A stretch of 64,000 nt of DNA from Theropithecus gelada (GCF_003255815.1 NC_037677.1:111738936-111802935); one strand, 5' to 3'. Positions 27,310 through 40,834 are shown, counted from the stretch's first letter. The notes: generated by a model not told the origin, from the sequence alone. Numbers and translations: made by a program.

Positions 27310-27609
27310 TTTTTTTCTTTTATTTGCGACGGGGTCTTGCTCTGTCATCCAGGCTGGAGTGCAGTGGTGTGATCATGGCTCACTGTAGCCTTGACCTCCT
27401 GGGCTCAGGTGATCCTCCCACCTCAGCCTCCTGAGTAGCTGGGATTACAGGCACGCGCCATCATGCCTGGCTGATTTTTAAATTTTTTTTGTAGAGGCAG
27501 GGTCTCCCTATATTGCCCTGGTTAGTCTCTAACTCCAGTGCTCAAGTGATCCTCCCACCTTGGCTTCCCAAAATGCTGCGATTTCAGGTGTGAGCTACCA
27601 TGCCTGGCC
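27310..27609 (-). mobile_element. Old Alu (AluJ-like)
   Basis: T-rich start, then ggggtcttgctctgtcatcc, through to tgtgagctaccatgcctggcc. High divergence and AluJ-type positions (for example gtagaggcagggtctcccta). Confidence 0.93.
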
Positions 27610-27639
27610 TGGATTTTGTACTTTTAATGGGCTGTGAAA

Positions 27640-27735
27640 AAAATGAAGAATATGTGAGACCATTGTAGCCCACAAAGCCTAAAATATTTGCTGTCTGGCC
27701 CTTTACAGAAGTAGTTTGTACAGCCCTAATTTATG
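27640..27735 (-). mobile_element. hAT/MER-type DNA element fragment
   Basis: Reverse orientation of the family at 21930: ctgtctggccctttacagaa is the reverse complement of the 'ctgtaaagggccag' block. Confidence 0.65.
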
Positions 27736-28319
27736 ATAACTTGGAAAGCAGTATGTTGGCTGCAGATACTGGTAGATGAGTGGACTAGTGGTGTGAATCT
27801 GTGGAAGTTATGTTCTGACTATATTTCCTCATTTGTATCATACACATTTATTTTACAACTCCAAGGTAGGAAATAAACAATGCTGCAGACAAATTTGGTA
27901 ACCCTTACCTTTCTTGTCAAGGGGCACTTGGGCACTTCCTTGCCTTTCCTAATTCATTGAAGGAAGAAAGAGAAGTGGGGAGATAACAATTGATAGCAAG
28001 CTTCTTAACTTAAAACAGGCCCCTATTTCTTGGCTGGATGCTTCCTTTTGTATATTTTAGCAAATGGAGGAGATTTGAGCATAGAGTATAAGCATTTGAG
28101 ATTCATAGTTTGGGACTTCTGTTTTCATATGTATTACACCAGTAGAAAAAAACACAAATTTTCTTTTTATGTTACATAATCCAACAGTAACTTATTTTTA
28201 TGGAAGCTTCTATACTACCAAATTCATTTTATACAATCTTAAAAAAATCAGTAAACAAGCTATATTTGTGCATAGGAAATAGATGCTTATTGATTAATTT
28301 ATATAATGCTAAGATAAGT

Positions 28320-29095
28320 GTGTGGGTATGTAAAGTAGCACAGTCATTATGGTAAACAGTGCAGAGGTTCCTCAAACTGAAAATAGAATTACTATATGAT
28401 CCAGCAAACCCACTGCTAGATATGTAGCCAAAAGAAAGTAAATCAGTATATCAAAGCGATAGCTGCACTCTCTTGTTTATTGCAGCACTATTTACAATAG
28501 CCATAATATGGAATCAACATGTGTCCATCAACTGATAAATTGATAAAGAAAATGTGGTATATATACACAGTGGAATATTATTTACCCCCTCCAAATGAAA
28601 TCTCATATCGCAGCAATATGGATGGAACTGGAAGTCATTTTAAGTGAAATAAACCAGGCACAGAGAGACAAATATTGTGTGTCTTCACTCAAATGTCAGA
28701 GCTAGAAAAGTTGATTTCATATAGGTGGAGAGTAGAATGGTGGTTACCACAGCATGAGAAGGGAAGCGGGGAGAAGGAGACAGAGAAGTTGGTTAATGAG
28801 TACCAAAAAGCAATTAGATAGAAGGAATAAGTTCTAGTATATGATAGTAACGTAGGGAAATTATAGTTAACAATTTATTATATATTTCAAAATAGCTAGA
28901 AGAGAAGAAATGTTGTGCTCCCAACACAAAGAAGAGATAAATGTTTGAGGTAATAGATATTCTAATTACCCTGATTTGATCATTATACATTCTATACATA
29001 TATCAAAATATCATATGTATAACATATACGTACAACTTAAATTTGTCATTAAAAAATTTATATAAGTATCAGGCCGACTAAAAAAAAAAAGGAAT
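28320..29095 (+). mobile_element. 5'-truncated L1, 3' end
   Basis: Forward ORF2 C-terminal and 3' UTR text: ggttcctcaaactgaaaata, gcagcactatttacaatagc and gaactggaagtcattttaag. It ends in the A-rich aaaaaaaaaaggaataaaaa. Confidence 0.9.
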
Positions 29096-29498
29096 AAAAA
29101 TAAATACCTAAAACAAATGGAGAGAATTTTCAGCTGTTTCCAAGAAGGAAACCTGGCTTTAAGAAAAAATTAAAAAATACAGTCAGTTCACTATTGTTTA
29201 GCTTAATCAATTGATTGAAATTATTAAAGGCAGTTGGACAATTAATTCCAGTAATAAATATCCTAGTCAAGTTAATGTATATTATACATTTAGGAGATTG
29301 AATCCTAATTTAGTGTAGGTATATCTTGAATGAGTCTTTATTAAAAATTTCTAATATGGCACATAAATTATGAATCTATTAGTTGTAACTCTTTGAATTT
29401 AATGAGTACTTGGACACAAGTGAATAAAAAGCATGTGAAAATTAAAAAAACAAAAATGAATCTTAGCTTATGAAGTTATTTTCTTTTCTCGCTTTTAG

Positions 29499-29586
29499 TT
29501 ACGATTTAGAAAGCAGTATATGGAATGTAGGAACTCTATCAAGGGGACCTCTCCAGAGATATGGACACTCTCTTGCTTTATATCAG
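29499..29586 (+). CDS. ATRNL1: ATRNL1 exon: kelch propeller, short
   Basis: An 88-nt exon between acceptor ctcgcttttag and donor gtatgg. The first base finishes an asparagine codon; 29 codons follow, ending exactly on CAG (Gln), so the 3' border is phase 0. The translation is YDLESSIWNVGTLSRGPLQR then YGHSLALYQ. The conserved aromatic-spaced RYGHSLALY strand of a kelch repeat is present and leads directly into NIFMYGG of the next exon. The donor gtatgg is weaker than the others in this gene. Confidence 0.95.
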
Positions 29587-29839
29587 GTATGGCTCCTGCT
29601 TTTTAAATTTTAATCAGATTTTGTTTTTGATAGTTTACTACAGGGTAAAAATTACTAAATCTCAGATTTATTTCAAACATTAAATGAGAACAATAGATTA
29701 TATGGGTCATAATAACTTGAGATACCACATACTCTTATGCTTTTAGTAAAAGAGTAGATTTTAGAACAATCCCCCATATGACATGTAAAGAAATGAAGAC
29801 TGAGTTTTTGTCTATTACTTTATGCCTAGTCAATCACTT

Positions 29840-31470
29840 AAAGAATTATGGCAAAATACATGTAACATAAAATTTACCATTTTAAGTATTTTTAAGTATA
29901 GAGTTCAGTGGCATTAAGTACATTGACATTGTTGTGTAACCATGGCCACCATTATCTTCAGAACACTTTTCATCTTGCAAAACTGAAGCAATAACTTCTC
30001 ATTCCGCTCTTCCCTTATCCTCTTGAAACGACCAATCTACTTTTCGATCTCTGTGAATTTAACTGCTCTAGGTACCTCATGTAAATGGGATCGTACATTA
30101 TTTGTCCTTTTATGACTGATTTGTTTCCCTTAGCACACTATCTTCAAGGATCATCCATGTTGTATCATGTGTCAGAATGTCCTTCCTTTTAAAGCTGAAT
30201 AAATATTCCATTATGTGTATATACCACATTCTGTTTATCCATCCATCTGTTGATGGACACTTAGATAGCTTCCATCTTTTGGCCATTGTGAATAATGTTT
30301 CTATGAACTTGTGTGTACAACTATCTGAGTCTCTCTTTTAATTTTTTTTTTTTTTGGTGTATACCCAGAAGTGGAATTTCTAAATCATATGGTAATTCTA
30401 TATTTAATTTTTTTTTTTAGCACTGCCATAGTGTGTTTCACTATGACTGCATCATCTTACATTTCCATCAGTAGTGCACAAGGGTTGCAGTTTGTCCACA
30501 GCCTTGTCAACACTTGTTATTTTCTGTTTTTGTTTTTTTGATAATCGACCTAACGAGTATCTCACTGTGATTTTGACTTGCATTTCTCTGTTGATTAATG
30601 ATGTTAAACATGTTTTCAAGTGCTTATTGGCTATTTGTATATCCTCTTTGAAGAAATGTCTATTCAGGTCTTTTGCTAGTTTTGAATTGGGTTGTTTTGT
30701 TTGGCTGTTGAGTTGGAGGAGCTCTTTATATATTATGGTATTAACACTTTATCAGAATATGATTTCAAGATATTTTCCCCCTTTATGGGCTGTCTTTTCA
30801 CTTTGTTGAGAGTGTCCTCTGATGCACAAAATTTTTAATTTTGATATAGTTTAATTTATCTATTTTTTCTTTTGTTACCTATGCTTTTGTGTCATGTACA
30901 AGAAATCATTGCTAGATCCAATGTCATGAAGCTTTTCCTCTATATTTTCGCTTAAGAGTTTTAAAGTTTTAGTTCTTAGGTTTAGGTTTTTGTTGTATTT
31001 TAAGTTAATTGTGTCTGATGTAAGGGTCCATTTTCATTCCTTTGCATGTGGATAGCCAGTTTCCCCAACATCATTTGTTTAAAAAAAACTGCCTTTTTCG
31101 ATTAAATGGTCTTGGCACCCTAGCTGAAAGTCATTTGACCATATATATGAGGTGTTTTTTTTTTTCTGGACTCTCTATTTTATTCTACTGATCTATATGT
31201 CTGTCTTTATGCTAGTACCATACTATTTTGATTACTGTAGCTTTTTAATAAGTTTTGAAGTTAAGAAGTGTAATACTTCCTACTTTGTTTTTATTTTTCA
31301 AGATTGTTTTGGCTATTCAGGGCCCCTTGAAAGTCTATATGAATTTTAGGGTTGAGTTTTCTATTTCTGCAAAAATGTTGGGATTTTGACAGGGATTGTA
31401 TTGACATTAGTTATTTTTATGTATTTGTGGGATTCATAAATTTAGCATGATTAAAATGACAGGACCCTTA
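29840..31470 (-). mobile_element. Antisense L1M 3' region
   Basis: Plus-strand reverse-complement L1 text: aaaatttaccattttaagta, gttgatggacacttagatag, tttgcatgtggatagccagt and tgaattttagggttgagtttt. Several T-runs. No open coding region. Confidence 0.88.
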
Positions 31471-32933
31471 ATTGGTGTTCATTTTGAATCAATAAAAATT
31501 CATGTATTTTGTGGCCTTTGGCTAGGCCATCTAAATATGAATTTATATGTTTTCTGTGCTGTTTTAAAAAAATTGGAAAGCATGGGAGCAGTATAAAGAA
31601 CAAACTACCACCTGTTTATCCATACATTTGTGTGTTTTAAAAGTAAAATAAAAATATTTCTACATATGAAAACATATAGATACATTTTTTGTCTTGTTTT
31701 ATTTTTTCTTTATTTCCCTTTACTGAGATATAATTGATATACCACACAGTTCACTCATTTAAAGTGTACAATTCAGTGGTTTTTAGTATATTCAGAGTTG
31801 TGCAACCATTTGTTGCATATTTGTGTAAGATTGCAGAGTTGTGTAATCATTTTTAGAATATTTTCACCACTTCATGAAGAAACTTTGTACCCTTTAGGTA
31901 TCACCCCAGACTTCCTCATCTTCTCTAGCCTTAAGCAGTCACAAAGCTACTTTCTTTCCCTATATATTGGTCCATGCTGGACATTTCATATAAATGAAGT
32001 CATATACTATGTATTTTATGATTACCATATTTCACTTAGCGTAATTTCAAGGTTTATCCATGTTGTAGAATATATCAGTACTTCTTCATTTCTTTTTATG
32101 GCTAAATAATATTACATTGTATGGATATATAACATGTTTATTTATCGGTTGAGGACATTTGACTTGTTTCCACCTTTTGGCTATTATGAATAATGCTACT
32201 AACAACATTTCTGTGTAAGATTTTGTCTGGACATATGTTTTCATTTCTTTGAGTATATACATAGGGGTGGACTTACTGGGTCAAATTAGCTTTTTGAAGA
32301 ACTGACAGAATGTTTCCCAAAGCTGCTGCATCATTTTACATTCCCACCAGCCATATATGAAGGTTTCTATTTCTATACATCCTTGCCAACACTTAATAGT
32401 ATCTTCTTTTTTGATTATTGCCATCCTAGTGGGGTGAGGTGTTATCTCATTGTGGTTTTGATTTGTATTTCCCTGTTAACTAATGATGTTGGGCATCTTT
32501 TTGTGTGCTTTTTGGCCATTTGTATATTGTCTTTGGAGAAATGTCTATTCAAGTCCTTTGCTCATTTTAAAATTAGGTTGTCTTTTTATTATTGAGTTGT
32601 AAGAATTCTTTATATGTTCCAGATGCAAGCCATTATCAGGTATATAATTTGCAAATATTTTCACCCATTTCATGTGCTGTTTTCACTTTCTTGATGTTAT
32701 CTCTTTAAACACAAAAAATTAGACTTTATTTTGATAAAGTCCAATTTAGCTTTTTTCCTTTTATTGCTTGTGTTTTGGTGTCGTATTTAATAATTCACTG
32801 CCAAATCTCAGGTCATAAAGACTTAACCCAATTTTTTTTCTTTTAAGAGTTTTATAGCTTTGATTCTTGCATTTAGTTGTTTGACTTATTTTGAGTTAAG
32901 TTTTGTATATAGTATGCAGTAAGGGTGCAAGGT

Positions 32934-32962
32934 CTTTTTTTTTTTTTTTTTTTTTTTTTTTG
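32934..32962. repeat. Poly-T run inside antisense L1
   Basis: An uninterrupted T-run of more than 25 bases between gcaaggtc and gcatgtgac. It is not adjacent to any Alu, so it looks like local slippage expansion of an L1 T-stretch. Confidence 0.75.
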
Positions 32963-33140
32963 CATGTGACTATCCAGTTCTAGCACCATTTGTTCACAAG
33001 ACCTGTTTTTTTTTTTTTTATCTTTGAATGGTCTTGGTACTCTTGTCAAAAATCAATTGGCCTTAGATGTATGGGTTTATTTCTGGACTCTCAGTTCTAT
33101 TCCATTGATTTATCCCAGTATCACTCTGTCTTGATTACTT

Positions 33141-33444
33141 TTTTTTTTTTTTTTTTTTTTGAGACAGAGTCTTGCTCTATCACCTAGGCTGGAGTGCAGT
33201 GGTGTAATCTCGGCTCACTGCAACCTCCGCCTCCTGGGTTCAAGCGATTGTCCTGCCTCAGCCTCCTGAGTAGCTGGGATTATAGGTGCCTGCTACCACG
33301 CCCAGCTAATTTTTTTGTAGTTTTAGTAGAGATGGGGTTTCACCATGTTGGCCAGGCTGGTTTTGAACTCCTGACCTCAAGTGATCCACTTGCCTCAGAC
33401 TTTCAAAGTGCTGGGATTATAGTCGTGAGCCACCATGCCCAGCC
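33141..33444 (-). mobile_element. Alu (AluS-like) with target-site duplication
   Basis: T-run, then gagacagagtcttgctctat, through to gtgagccaccatgcccagcc. The flanks 'tcttgattactttt' (from 33129) and 'tatcttgattactttt' (33445-33460) form the duplication, and the L1 text continues across the insertion. Confidence 0.95.
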
Positions 33445-34992
33445 TATCTTGATTACTTTTGCTTTGCAGTAAGTTTTTGAGAAATGTGAGTACTCCAGTT
33501 TTGTTCTTTTACAAGAATGTTCTGATGTTCTGCATCCCTTGCAATTTCATATGAATTTTGGAATCAATTTGTCAGTTTCTACAAAGAAGCCAGCTGAGAT
33601 TTTGATAGGGATATGTTGAATCTGAGATCAATTTGGAGAGTATTATCCTCTTAATCAATTTAGAGAGTATTATCTTAACAATGTTAAGTCTTCAGACCCA
33701 TAAACATGGGATGTTTTTTCATTTATTTATATCTTTAAAAAATTTATTTAAACAGTGTTTTGTAATTTTCAGAGTATAAGTTTTGGACTTCCTTTATTAA
33801 ATTTATTCATAAATATTTTATTCTTTTGGATGCTTTTGTCAATGTAATTATTTTCCCAGTTTCATTTTGGGTTGTTCATTGCAAGTGTATAGAAATGCAA
33901 TTTACTTTTTGTACGTTGATCTTATGTTCTGTAATATTGCTGATTCATTTATTAGCTCTAAGTGGTTTTTTTTAATTTTTAAGGACTTTTCTATATACAA
34001 GATCAGATCATCTGCAAATAGAAATATTTTACTTCTTCTTTCCAAGCTGGATGTCTTTATTTAGTTTTTGCTCTAGCTGGAACATCCAGTATAAAGTTGA
34101 ATATAAATGGCAAAAGCAGGCATGCTCATCTTGTTCCTGACCTTAGGGAAATGTATCTAGTCTTTCACTGTTAGGTATAATGTTAGCTGTGGGTTTCCTT
34201 AAATATCTTTTGTCAGGTTGGAAAATTTTTTTTCTATTTCTAATTTGTTGAAATAATGATAATTTACATCATTTATTTCCATCATATACATTTGAAATAA
34301 TTTGTATAATTTAAAAGTTCTACAAGGATTTACCAAAGGTGAACTGAAGGCATGTGGTGTCTGTCCATAGCCATTAGAAATGGTAACAGAGGTGTACTCT
34401 ATGTGATGCACAAATGTGATATGCCTTTTTGGTGAAGAGCACTTGACGAAAACAGTGCATAACTGAGAATAGCACAAAGCAGTACAAGGAGATGGTAAAA
34501 TTCAAACGTAACCACTGGGGACTCAGATGATTCGAATATTGAAAAGACTATGAGTAACATTAATCAGCAACTTAGTTTGTTACTTTTCAGTTATATGGGA
34601 GGAGTACATTATTCTTTGTTATAGGACTACCTCACCCATAAATTTTAAGTTCTTGATTAGCTTATTGTGTTTTCCATTCTTAAAGCCGTAGTTTAGTGTT
34701 CTCTTCCTGTATGATAATTAAAAGTATACTTAATTGAGTATATAAAGTAATAGTTAAAAAATATATTTTAAAGTAGCTTTTTGAAAGCTTTGCTCTTCCC
34801 CCCTTTTTGTATATAAAAGCATTAGTTGTCATTATTCATGTGTTCTTATTACTTTTTACAAATAAGAACAATGCCTTATGCATGTTGTGAGCAATTACTA
34901 AAATTTTATGTAAATTTAACCTTTATTTTTAATTAATATGTTTTAAGATATAACATTATTTTGTCTATTAATATATGTATTTTAATTTACAG

Positions 34993-35248
34993 GAAAACAT
35001 CTTTATGTATGGAGGCAGAATTGAAACAAATGATGGCAATGTCACAGATGAATTATGGGTTTTTAACATACATAGTCAGTCATGGAGTACAAAAACTCCT
35101 ACTGTTCTTGGACATGGTCAGCAGTATGCTGTGGAGGGACATTCCGCACATATTATGGAGTTGGATAGTAGAGATGTTGTCATGATCATAATATTTGGAT
35201 ATTCTGCAATATATGGTTATACAAGCAGCATACAGGAATACCATATCT
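34993..35248 (+). CDS. ATRNL1: ATRNL1 exon: kelch propeller blades
   Basis: A 256-nt exon between acceptor aatttacag and donor gtgagt. It starts in phase 0 with GAA and has 85 codons plus one base (T). The translation opens ENIFMYGGRIETNDGNVTDE with the kelch GG doublet, then LWVFNIHSQSWSTKTPTVLG (the conserved W spacing of a blade). Next come QQYAVEGHSAHIMELDSRD and VVMIIIFGYSAIYGYTSSIQ, ending EYHI. The third repeat has FGYS where canonical kelch repeats have a GG doublet. The sequon NVT is present. The next exon, which should begin with the rest of a serine codon and a short NTW-type strand, is not in the window as far as I can see. Confidence 0.96.
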
Positions 35249-37149
35249 GTGAGTTACTTAAAAATTGTAATTTCTTTATTGATTGGGAATGTTTTTCTCT
35301 TTAATAAAATCTTCATATTAATTTAGTCAAAATGGTGAGTTATTTGAGATTGAAATTATAAGCTGAGAATTGGTAATTTTTAATATAAACTTTTTTGATT
35401 ATGTTATATTTTGTTCTTTAATATTTAAGGTTACCTTTCTAACCAAATGAGGGGAAATATTACATAATAGTCTCATTTTCTAAGATTTGTGAATTTTTAA
35501 AAAAATATGTGAAATTCCAGTAGGTGGTGCTATTTCTTTGGATTTTATTTATGAACCAAGCAATGAAACTATCCCAATCTCTTTACTATGCATTGCATGA
35601 TTTCAAGATTTTTCATTTTTAGCATTCTATTTCTAATCTTACTGTTATATCTTTATGTATGTATTACTTCTTTAAAGTCAGCTTCTCAAGGATAGTCTGC
35701 TGGCTTCTACAAGAGATTATTATCTGTTACTTGAAGGTGAAGGTGACTAGGGCAATCTGCATGTGAGTTTCTCTACTGTACCTTTACTCCTTTTTGTTTT
35801 TCTGGTACTTAATTTTTTTGAATTATTTATAACATTTTTTAAAACAGTGGTAACCTTTTTTATTGTTTTTAGTTTGTTTACAAATATATACCCCATGGTG
35901 GTTATTCAGATTCAAGAAAATAATTCTTCTCTGGCTCTGGCCAGTATTATGAACTCAAATTCTTGGCTCTTTTGTGTATGGACAACTATATATACAACTA
36001 TTTAGAGTCCTTGTTCAGACTTAATGAGAAAACTCGTTTCCTGACCGAGACTCCCCTTCAAAATATTCCACTGTTTCCCTTGCAGTCCTTTCAAGTGATG
36101 GCTGTTTTTGTTTACATATTCTCAGTACAGCTGGGTTGAAGGTGGGTTACATATCCCCTTTACTTCTTGTTGCCATTTTCACTCTATTCTCAATTCCTCC
36201 TCCTTTAAATTGCCTGGCTTTGACTCTTACATCATCAGAATATAACACCTATTACTTCACCTTCCTGCACTCATCTTTTGCTCTCAGATGGCTGTGTTTT
36301 ATTTCTTGAGGATTTTAGTTTCTGGCTTACTGTCACTGTGTCCAGAATACATAAGGCAGATATTTTTATGTTGTAAATATGCACTTAAGTACTTCTCCTA
36401 CCTGGCCTTTCAATTTCTTGATCTAACAAAAGATTTTGTTTTCCATCCTCCTTGAGCCACTCTCTCCATTGTTACGTTCCAGACCTTGTTATTCCAGTAC
36501 AATGAGTCCATAATTTCCATTTGAAATATCTTACTTTTCAAGTACCACAGATCTCTCCAGCTTACTATTTCTAGTGCCCACACTCTGATAATTCTTTGAC
36601 CTTACCAGAGCCTTTAGTCTGTTGAGACTATCAGTTCTTCCACTCTCTCACTCTTTTTTGTCCATATTTCTAACCCTACCTTTTTTATCTGTACTTCTAA
36701 CCCTACCCATACTTCTAAACCTACCCAGCTTTAAATTTCGTAATTACCATTCTCAAGTTGTTTTTTTTTAAATGATGTCTGGTACTTACTTAGCTGTAAG
36801 TTTATAATTACTCATGTCAAGTTGGCCCTTAATGACATCTGAAACTTTTGCCAGTCTAGCTTGGTCTCTCTCCCAGCTCTCCTGGATGACTATTTCATAC
36901 CTTTTCCTCTCTCCTCAAGTTTCAGACACTTCCTTCTCTATCATCACTCTCAATTGATGACCTTAGTTCTTATTTTGCTGAGAAAATAGAAGTAATCAGA
37001 GGAGAATGGCTATTGATGGGAACACATTGGAGGGTGATGGTTAATAAGCAATGCTACGTTGAATACGCTTGCTTACATACATTATTGTCATAACAAACTT
37101 ATGATAATGTTGAGGCAGACGTGTGGCTGAGTTATTCCAACTTTTGAAT

Positions 37150-38250
37150 CAGTTAACAGATGTTCTATGTAGAAAGACAATTTTCTGATTTTGCTATTAA
37201 TTTTTGGTTTTATAGTGCTCAGGAAATGTTGGTATTATTTCTACTTTTTAAATTTATTCAAATTTTCTTTGTGGCTCAGTTTTCATAAATATTTGATAGG
37301 CACTTGAGAAGAAGATAAATCCAATAATATCAAGGTATGGAGTTTGATATTATTTATTTATAATATTGACTTTAGTGATTATATTGTTAGGCCTTCTATT
37401 ACTGACTTAGTATTTTTTGTTCTTGATCTATCTTGCTGTGAAAGTTGAAGTAAAATTTTAAAGTGTTAGTCTGTTTTTCCTATTTCTCCTTATATATTCT
37501 GGAATTTATGTTTTATAGAAGTTGCTGTTACAGATATTAATAACTGTTATGTGTTTATTGTAAATTGTATTACTTAATATTATAAAGTGATTTGTTGTTT
37601 AATGTTTTCTTGACCTGAATTCTACCTCATCCATTATTAATATTGCCGTTGTTTTGTTTTTTTGTTCAGTCTTTTCCTAGTATACTTTTGCTCATCCCTT
37701 TATGGTTATGATTGTTTAGTGTTTTAGAATCACTTTTTAAAAAAAATGTATTTCTTGTATATGAGAGAGTTGAATTTTGCTTTGTGATTCCTTTTTTTTG
37801 GTAAATTTCCTGTGCATGTCTTGTATTTTCAAAAGTAATTCTTGCCTTTTTTGTTGATTTGTTTTTAATTATACCTCTTCACACGTTTAGGGCTCTCCTT
37901 CCCCTTACTTTGTTTTATTTTTTTGTGGGATGGGTATGGTAAGTTTTGAGATCTGCTTCCATTAGTTTCCTCTATGCTACTTGTTTCTCATCACCCTTTC
38001 AGCAATTTTGTGGCTGCTTCTGTTTAGCTCTTTTGGTTGCACTTGATGTTTGTACATTCATACCTAATCTGGACTTTATGAGGATTTTTTTTTTTTTTTA
38101 CCCTTATAATTTCTCTGGAAATGTAATTTTCTTTTCCTTTCACTTCATCCACTTTCCCCATGTTTTCCTTTTGTTATCTATTTCTTTTTCCAGGGAGGAT
38201 GGGGGAGATTCAGAACTAAACTGTCACCATATTTGTCCTTGAAACACAGG
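37150..38250 (-). mobile_element. Very old antisense L1 (L1M-type) ORF2 remnant
   Basis: T-rich plus strand with eroded antisense ORF2 landmarks: gacctgaattctacctcatc, ttaatattgccgttgttttg and atccctttatggttatgatt. The divergence is greater than that of the other L1s here. Confidence 0.6.
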
Positions 38251-38449
38251 TTTTGACTTTTGAAATTTTATAATGAGTACTTAACTTAGTCTAAAGTTAA
38301 GCAATACTCTTATTCTTTGATTAGCCTCCAATTTATAGGATACTGTTTTCCAGTGTTTTAGTTATTTTTGTTTTGTTTCAAACACGATGATATAATGCTA
38401 TCATTTTATATTATAAATAAATTAAACAGTAAGTATTACATTTACTTAC

Positions 38450-38670
38450 AGGGGTCAGCAAAAGGCATCTATAAAGGACCAGATAGTAAATTTCTTAGGC
38501 TTTATTGGTCATACAATCTCTGTCACAACTAATTAACTCTGCCTTGTAGCATGAAAGTTGCCATAGGCAATACATAAACAAATGGGCATGGTTATGTTCA
38601 ATAAAAATTTTATTTACAAAAACAGGTGGTGGGCTAGATTTAGCCTTTGGGCCTTACTTTGCCTACACCT
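38450..38670 (+). mobile_element. hAT/MER-type DNA element, near complete
   Basis: ggggtcagcaaaaggcatct, ctataaaggaccagatagta, tgccataggcaatacataaa, ttttatttacaaaaacaggt and ttgcctacacctg. It is the best-preserved copy of this family in the window; the ends 'cagggg/ccctg'-like text are inverted. Confidence 0.75.
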
Positions 38671-40834
38671 GCTCTTAAGAGAGAGAGAGTATGCTTCTAG
38701 GGCCCTAGCAACCCTGATCCAACTTAAATTGAAATTTGGCATATAATTTTTTTTGGACATTTTATATAGGGAAAATTCATGCCCCAAAGTAGCGTGATAT
38801 CTAGTAAATGGCCCAGAGTTCCCAGGGGGAACAGTTGTTTTGTTTATGTGGAACCAAGGCTGAAATAGATGCTATCTTTCTGCCTCCACGGAGCATATTT
38901 TTAAAAACTCACTTTTTCATTGAGGATGTACATCTTCAAGGATCTTGACTTTATATATATAGATACTCTCTAATCTTATACCTACATGGGCCCACCTTCA
39001 GTGTTGGCCATTAAAATGGAATCTCTAGGCCACCTGATTAGTATATGTCATCCTTACTGAATATAGTTTATAATTCACAGTTTGCCGAATATATTTCATG
39101 TACTTCATAGTTTCCTTTATTGAATGTTCGTCCCATTCAGCCATCAGACGTAATGGTGGTTATGCTTTCCGAGGGTGGCCAGGAAAGCACGATGGGTTTA
39201 TTCTGATCAACTATTAGTGATAAATATTAATATAGGTTGTTAGCTGATATATTCATCTGCTGGTAGATTTTTGTTTGATTTGGGATAATCTGATTACAGA
39301 ATGCCAATTCAGGTTTAGATAATCTAAACATATTTTTATATTGAGTTTCTTTTGGCTTATTCTACAACCAAAATATTGTATCTAAATAAATTTATCAGCA
39401 GGGTATTTTTGGCTTGATTTTTGTCTTACTAACTGTGTTACTTGTCAGGCATACTTAAGAATGTAGTGTAAGATGAAAATGGGAAGAATACATTATTGAT
39501 GAGTTTTATAAGAATAATAGATAAGCCATGAGCAGTTTAACATTCTGTGAATTATCGAAGTACAAAGCAAAACCCAACAAATTTCTTGTAAAATTATTTC
39601 TTAGTAGAAAAATTAATATATTACTTTACTTATCCGTAATGCATTTTGAATTTGCTGCTTACATGTTGAAAGTTAGTGGTGTCATAAGATAATCTATAGC
39701 ACTTTCAAAGAAAAGAGTACAAAAGGATGGGTAAATGTAGTTTAAAGATGCTGTCAGAATAATTAAGTTCACTACAGAAAAGTGCTGCTTTAGGGAATGA
39801 TACTATATTAAGTAGGGCTGCTTTGAATATAAGGAGGGGGTGATTTATTATCTTAGTTATAAGGTAAATGCTTGTTATCTCCACAGAGACTAGTTTTTTG
39901 TGTTTTTCCTTTTTTTTTTTTTTTTTAGAACTACTATGCTGTGATGCTAGTTTAGCCTCTTCTTCCTGACTGATTTTAATGGTATTAGCTACCCAAATGC
40001 AGGTTGGATTTACTTTAAATATCCTTACATGTTTGAAGTTTCTAGAAAATTAAGAACCTAAATGTTTTTGTATTAAAAAACAGATTATCTTTTTAACTAG
40101 TATTGTGGGGAAGGTAACTGAAAAGTAAGCCAAAAATATAGCAGGGTAATTCATGAAAACAGGGTATTTTACTAGATTAAAAATTTACTCTGAAATATAT
40201 TCTGATGAAGGATATTGATTTCACCATAATGTAGACATTTTAAAAAGAGATAAACTTTCACTTAATATACCTCAAAATGATCACTTATTCAACTTTTAAT
40301 AACATTGCAAATAGTTGTGAGGTATTGCTGGTTCTGTACCAGTACTATGAAATATCCTTGGAGATTTTGTCATAATCTGATCTAGAACAAAGAAACCATC
40401 TGATTTACTTATCTTTAATTATGTTAGTTTGAGCATTACACATTAACATTAAAATAATCTAAGATACTAGAGAATACTTTCTAACTGTTGAGACTGTAGA
40501 TATCTATAGCTGTTTATGGCATTGACATCACTGTTTCATGTGTTTTAGGGTATCTTTTGAGCTAAGGAGTATCTCCAAACATTGGATTGAGTTTGTGGCT
40601 TATAGGAGTACATTTCTGATTCTATTTGATTCTAGGAACATGCAGTAATGGATATCAGCAAATGGTGCATCAGGCATTTAGCGTTATCTTTGCAGGACTT
40701 ATTTCTAGCACAGGCATACATATAATAAACATAATAAGCATGCATATGATTTGTTGGTAGATAATACGTTTTTTAGAAATAGAGCAAGGCAAGGCAGTTG
40801 AAACTACTAGGGGTGGGAGGTGGCTACATTTTAA

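Larger units (their letters stand above)
24215..29498 (+). other. ATRNL1: Intron (5.3 kb)
   Basis: Holds a palindromic DNA element (24932-25154), an L2 (26040-27190), an AluJ, a hAT fragment and an L1 3' end. Positions 24215-24930 and 25155-26040 are AT-rich with nothing I can name; 27740-28320 and 29100-29498 likewise. Confidence 0.9.
31700..34200 (-). mobile_element. Second antisense L1M, Alu-interrupted
   Basis: Starts again at L1 3' text (actgagatataattgatata) and repeats the same order of landmarks as the copy at 29840: cacttaatagtatcttcttt, ttgtgtgctttttggccatt and gcatgtgactatccagttct. It reaches further into ORF2 (tctgcaaatagaaatattt region). The Alu at 33141 is nested in it. Confidence 0.88.
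29587..34992 (+). other. ATRNL1: Intron (5.4 kb) filled with antisense L1s
   Basis: Two antisense L1 copies (29840-31470, 31700-34200) and an Alu occupy most of it. Positions 34200-34992 are AT-rich with no repeat I can name; the acceptor is tttaatttacag. Confidence 0.9.

Noticed and set aside
34199..34477. 92-codon minus-strand open frame in non-repeat intron
   Set aside because: The peptide does not match any family I know, there is no promoter or splice context, and frames of this length are expected by chance in 64 kb.
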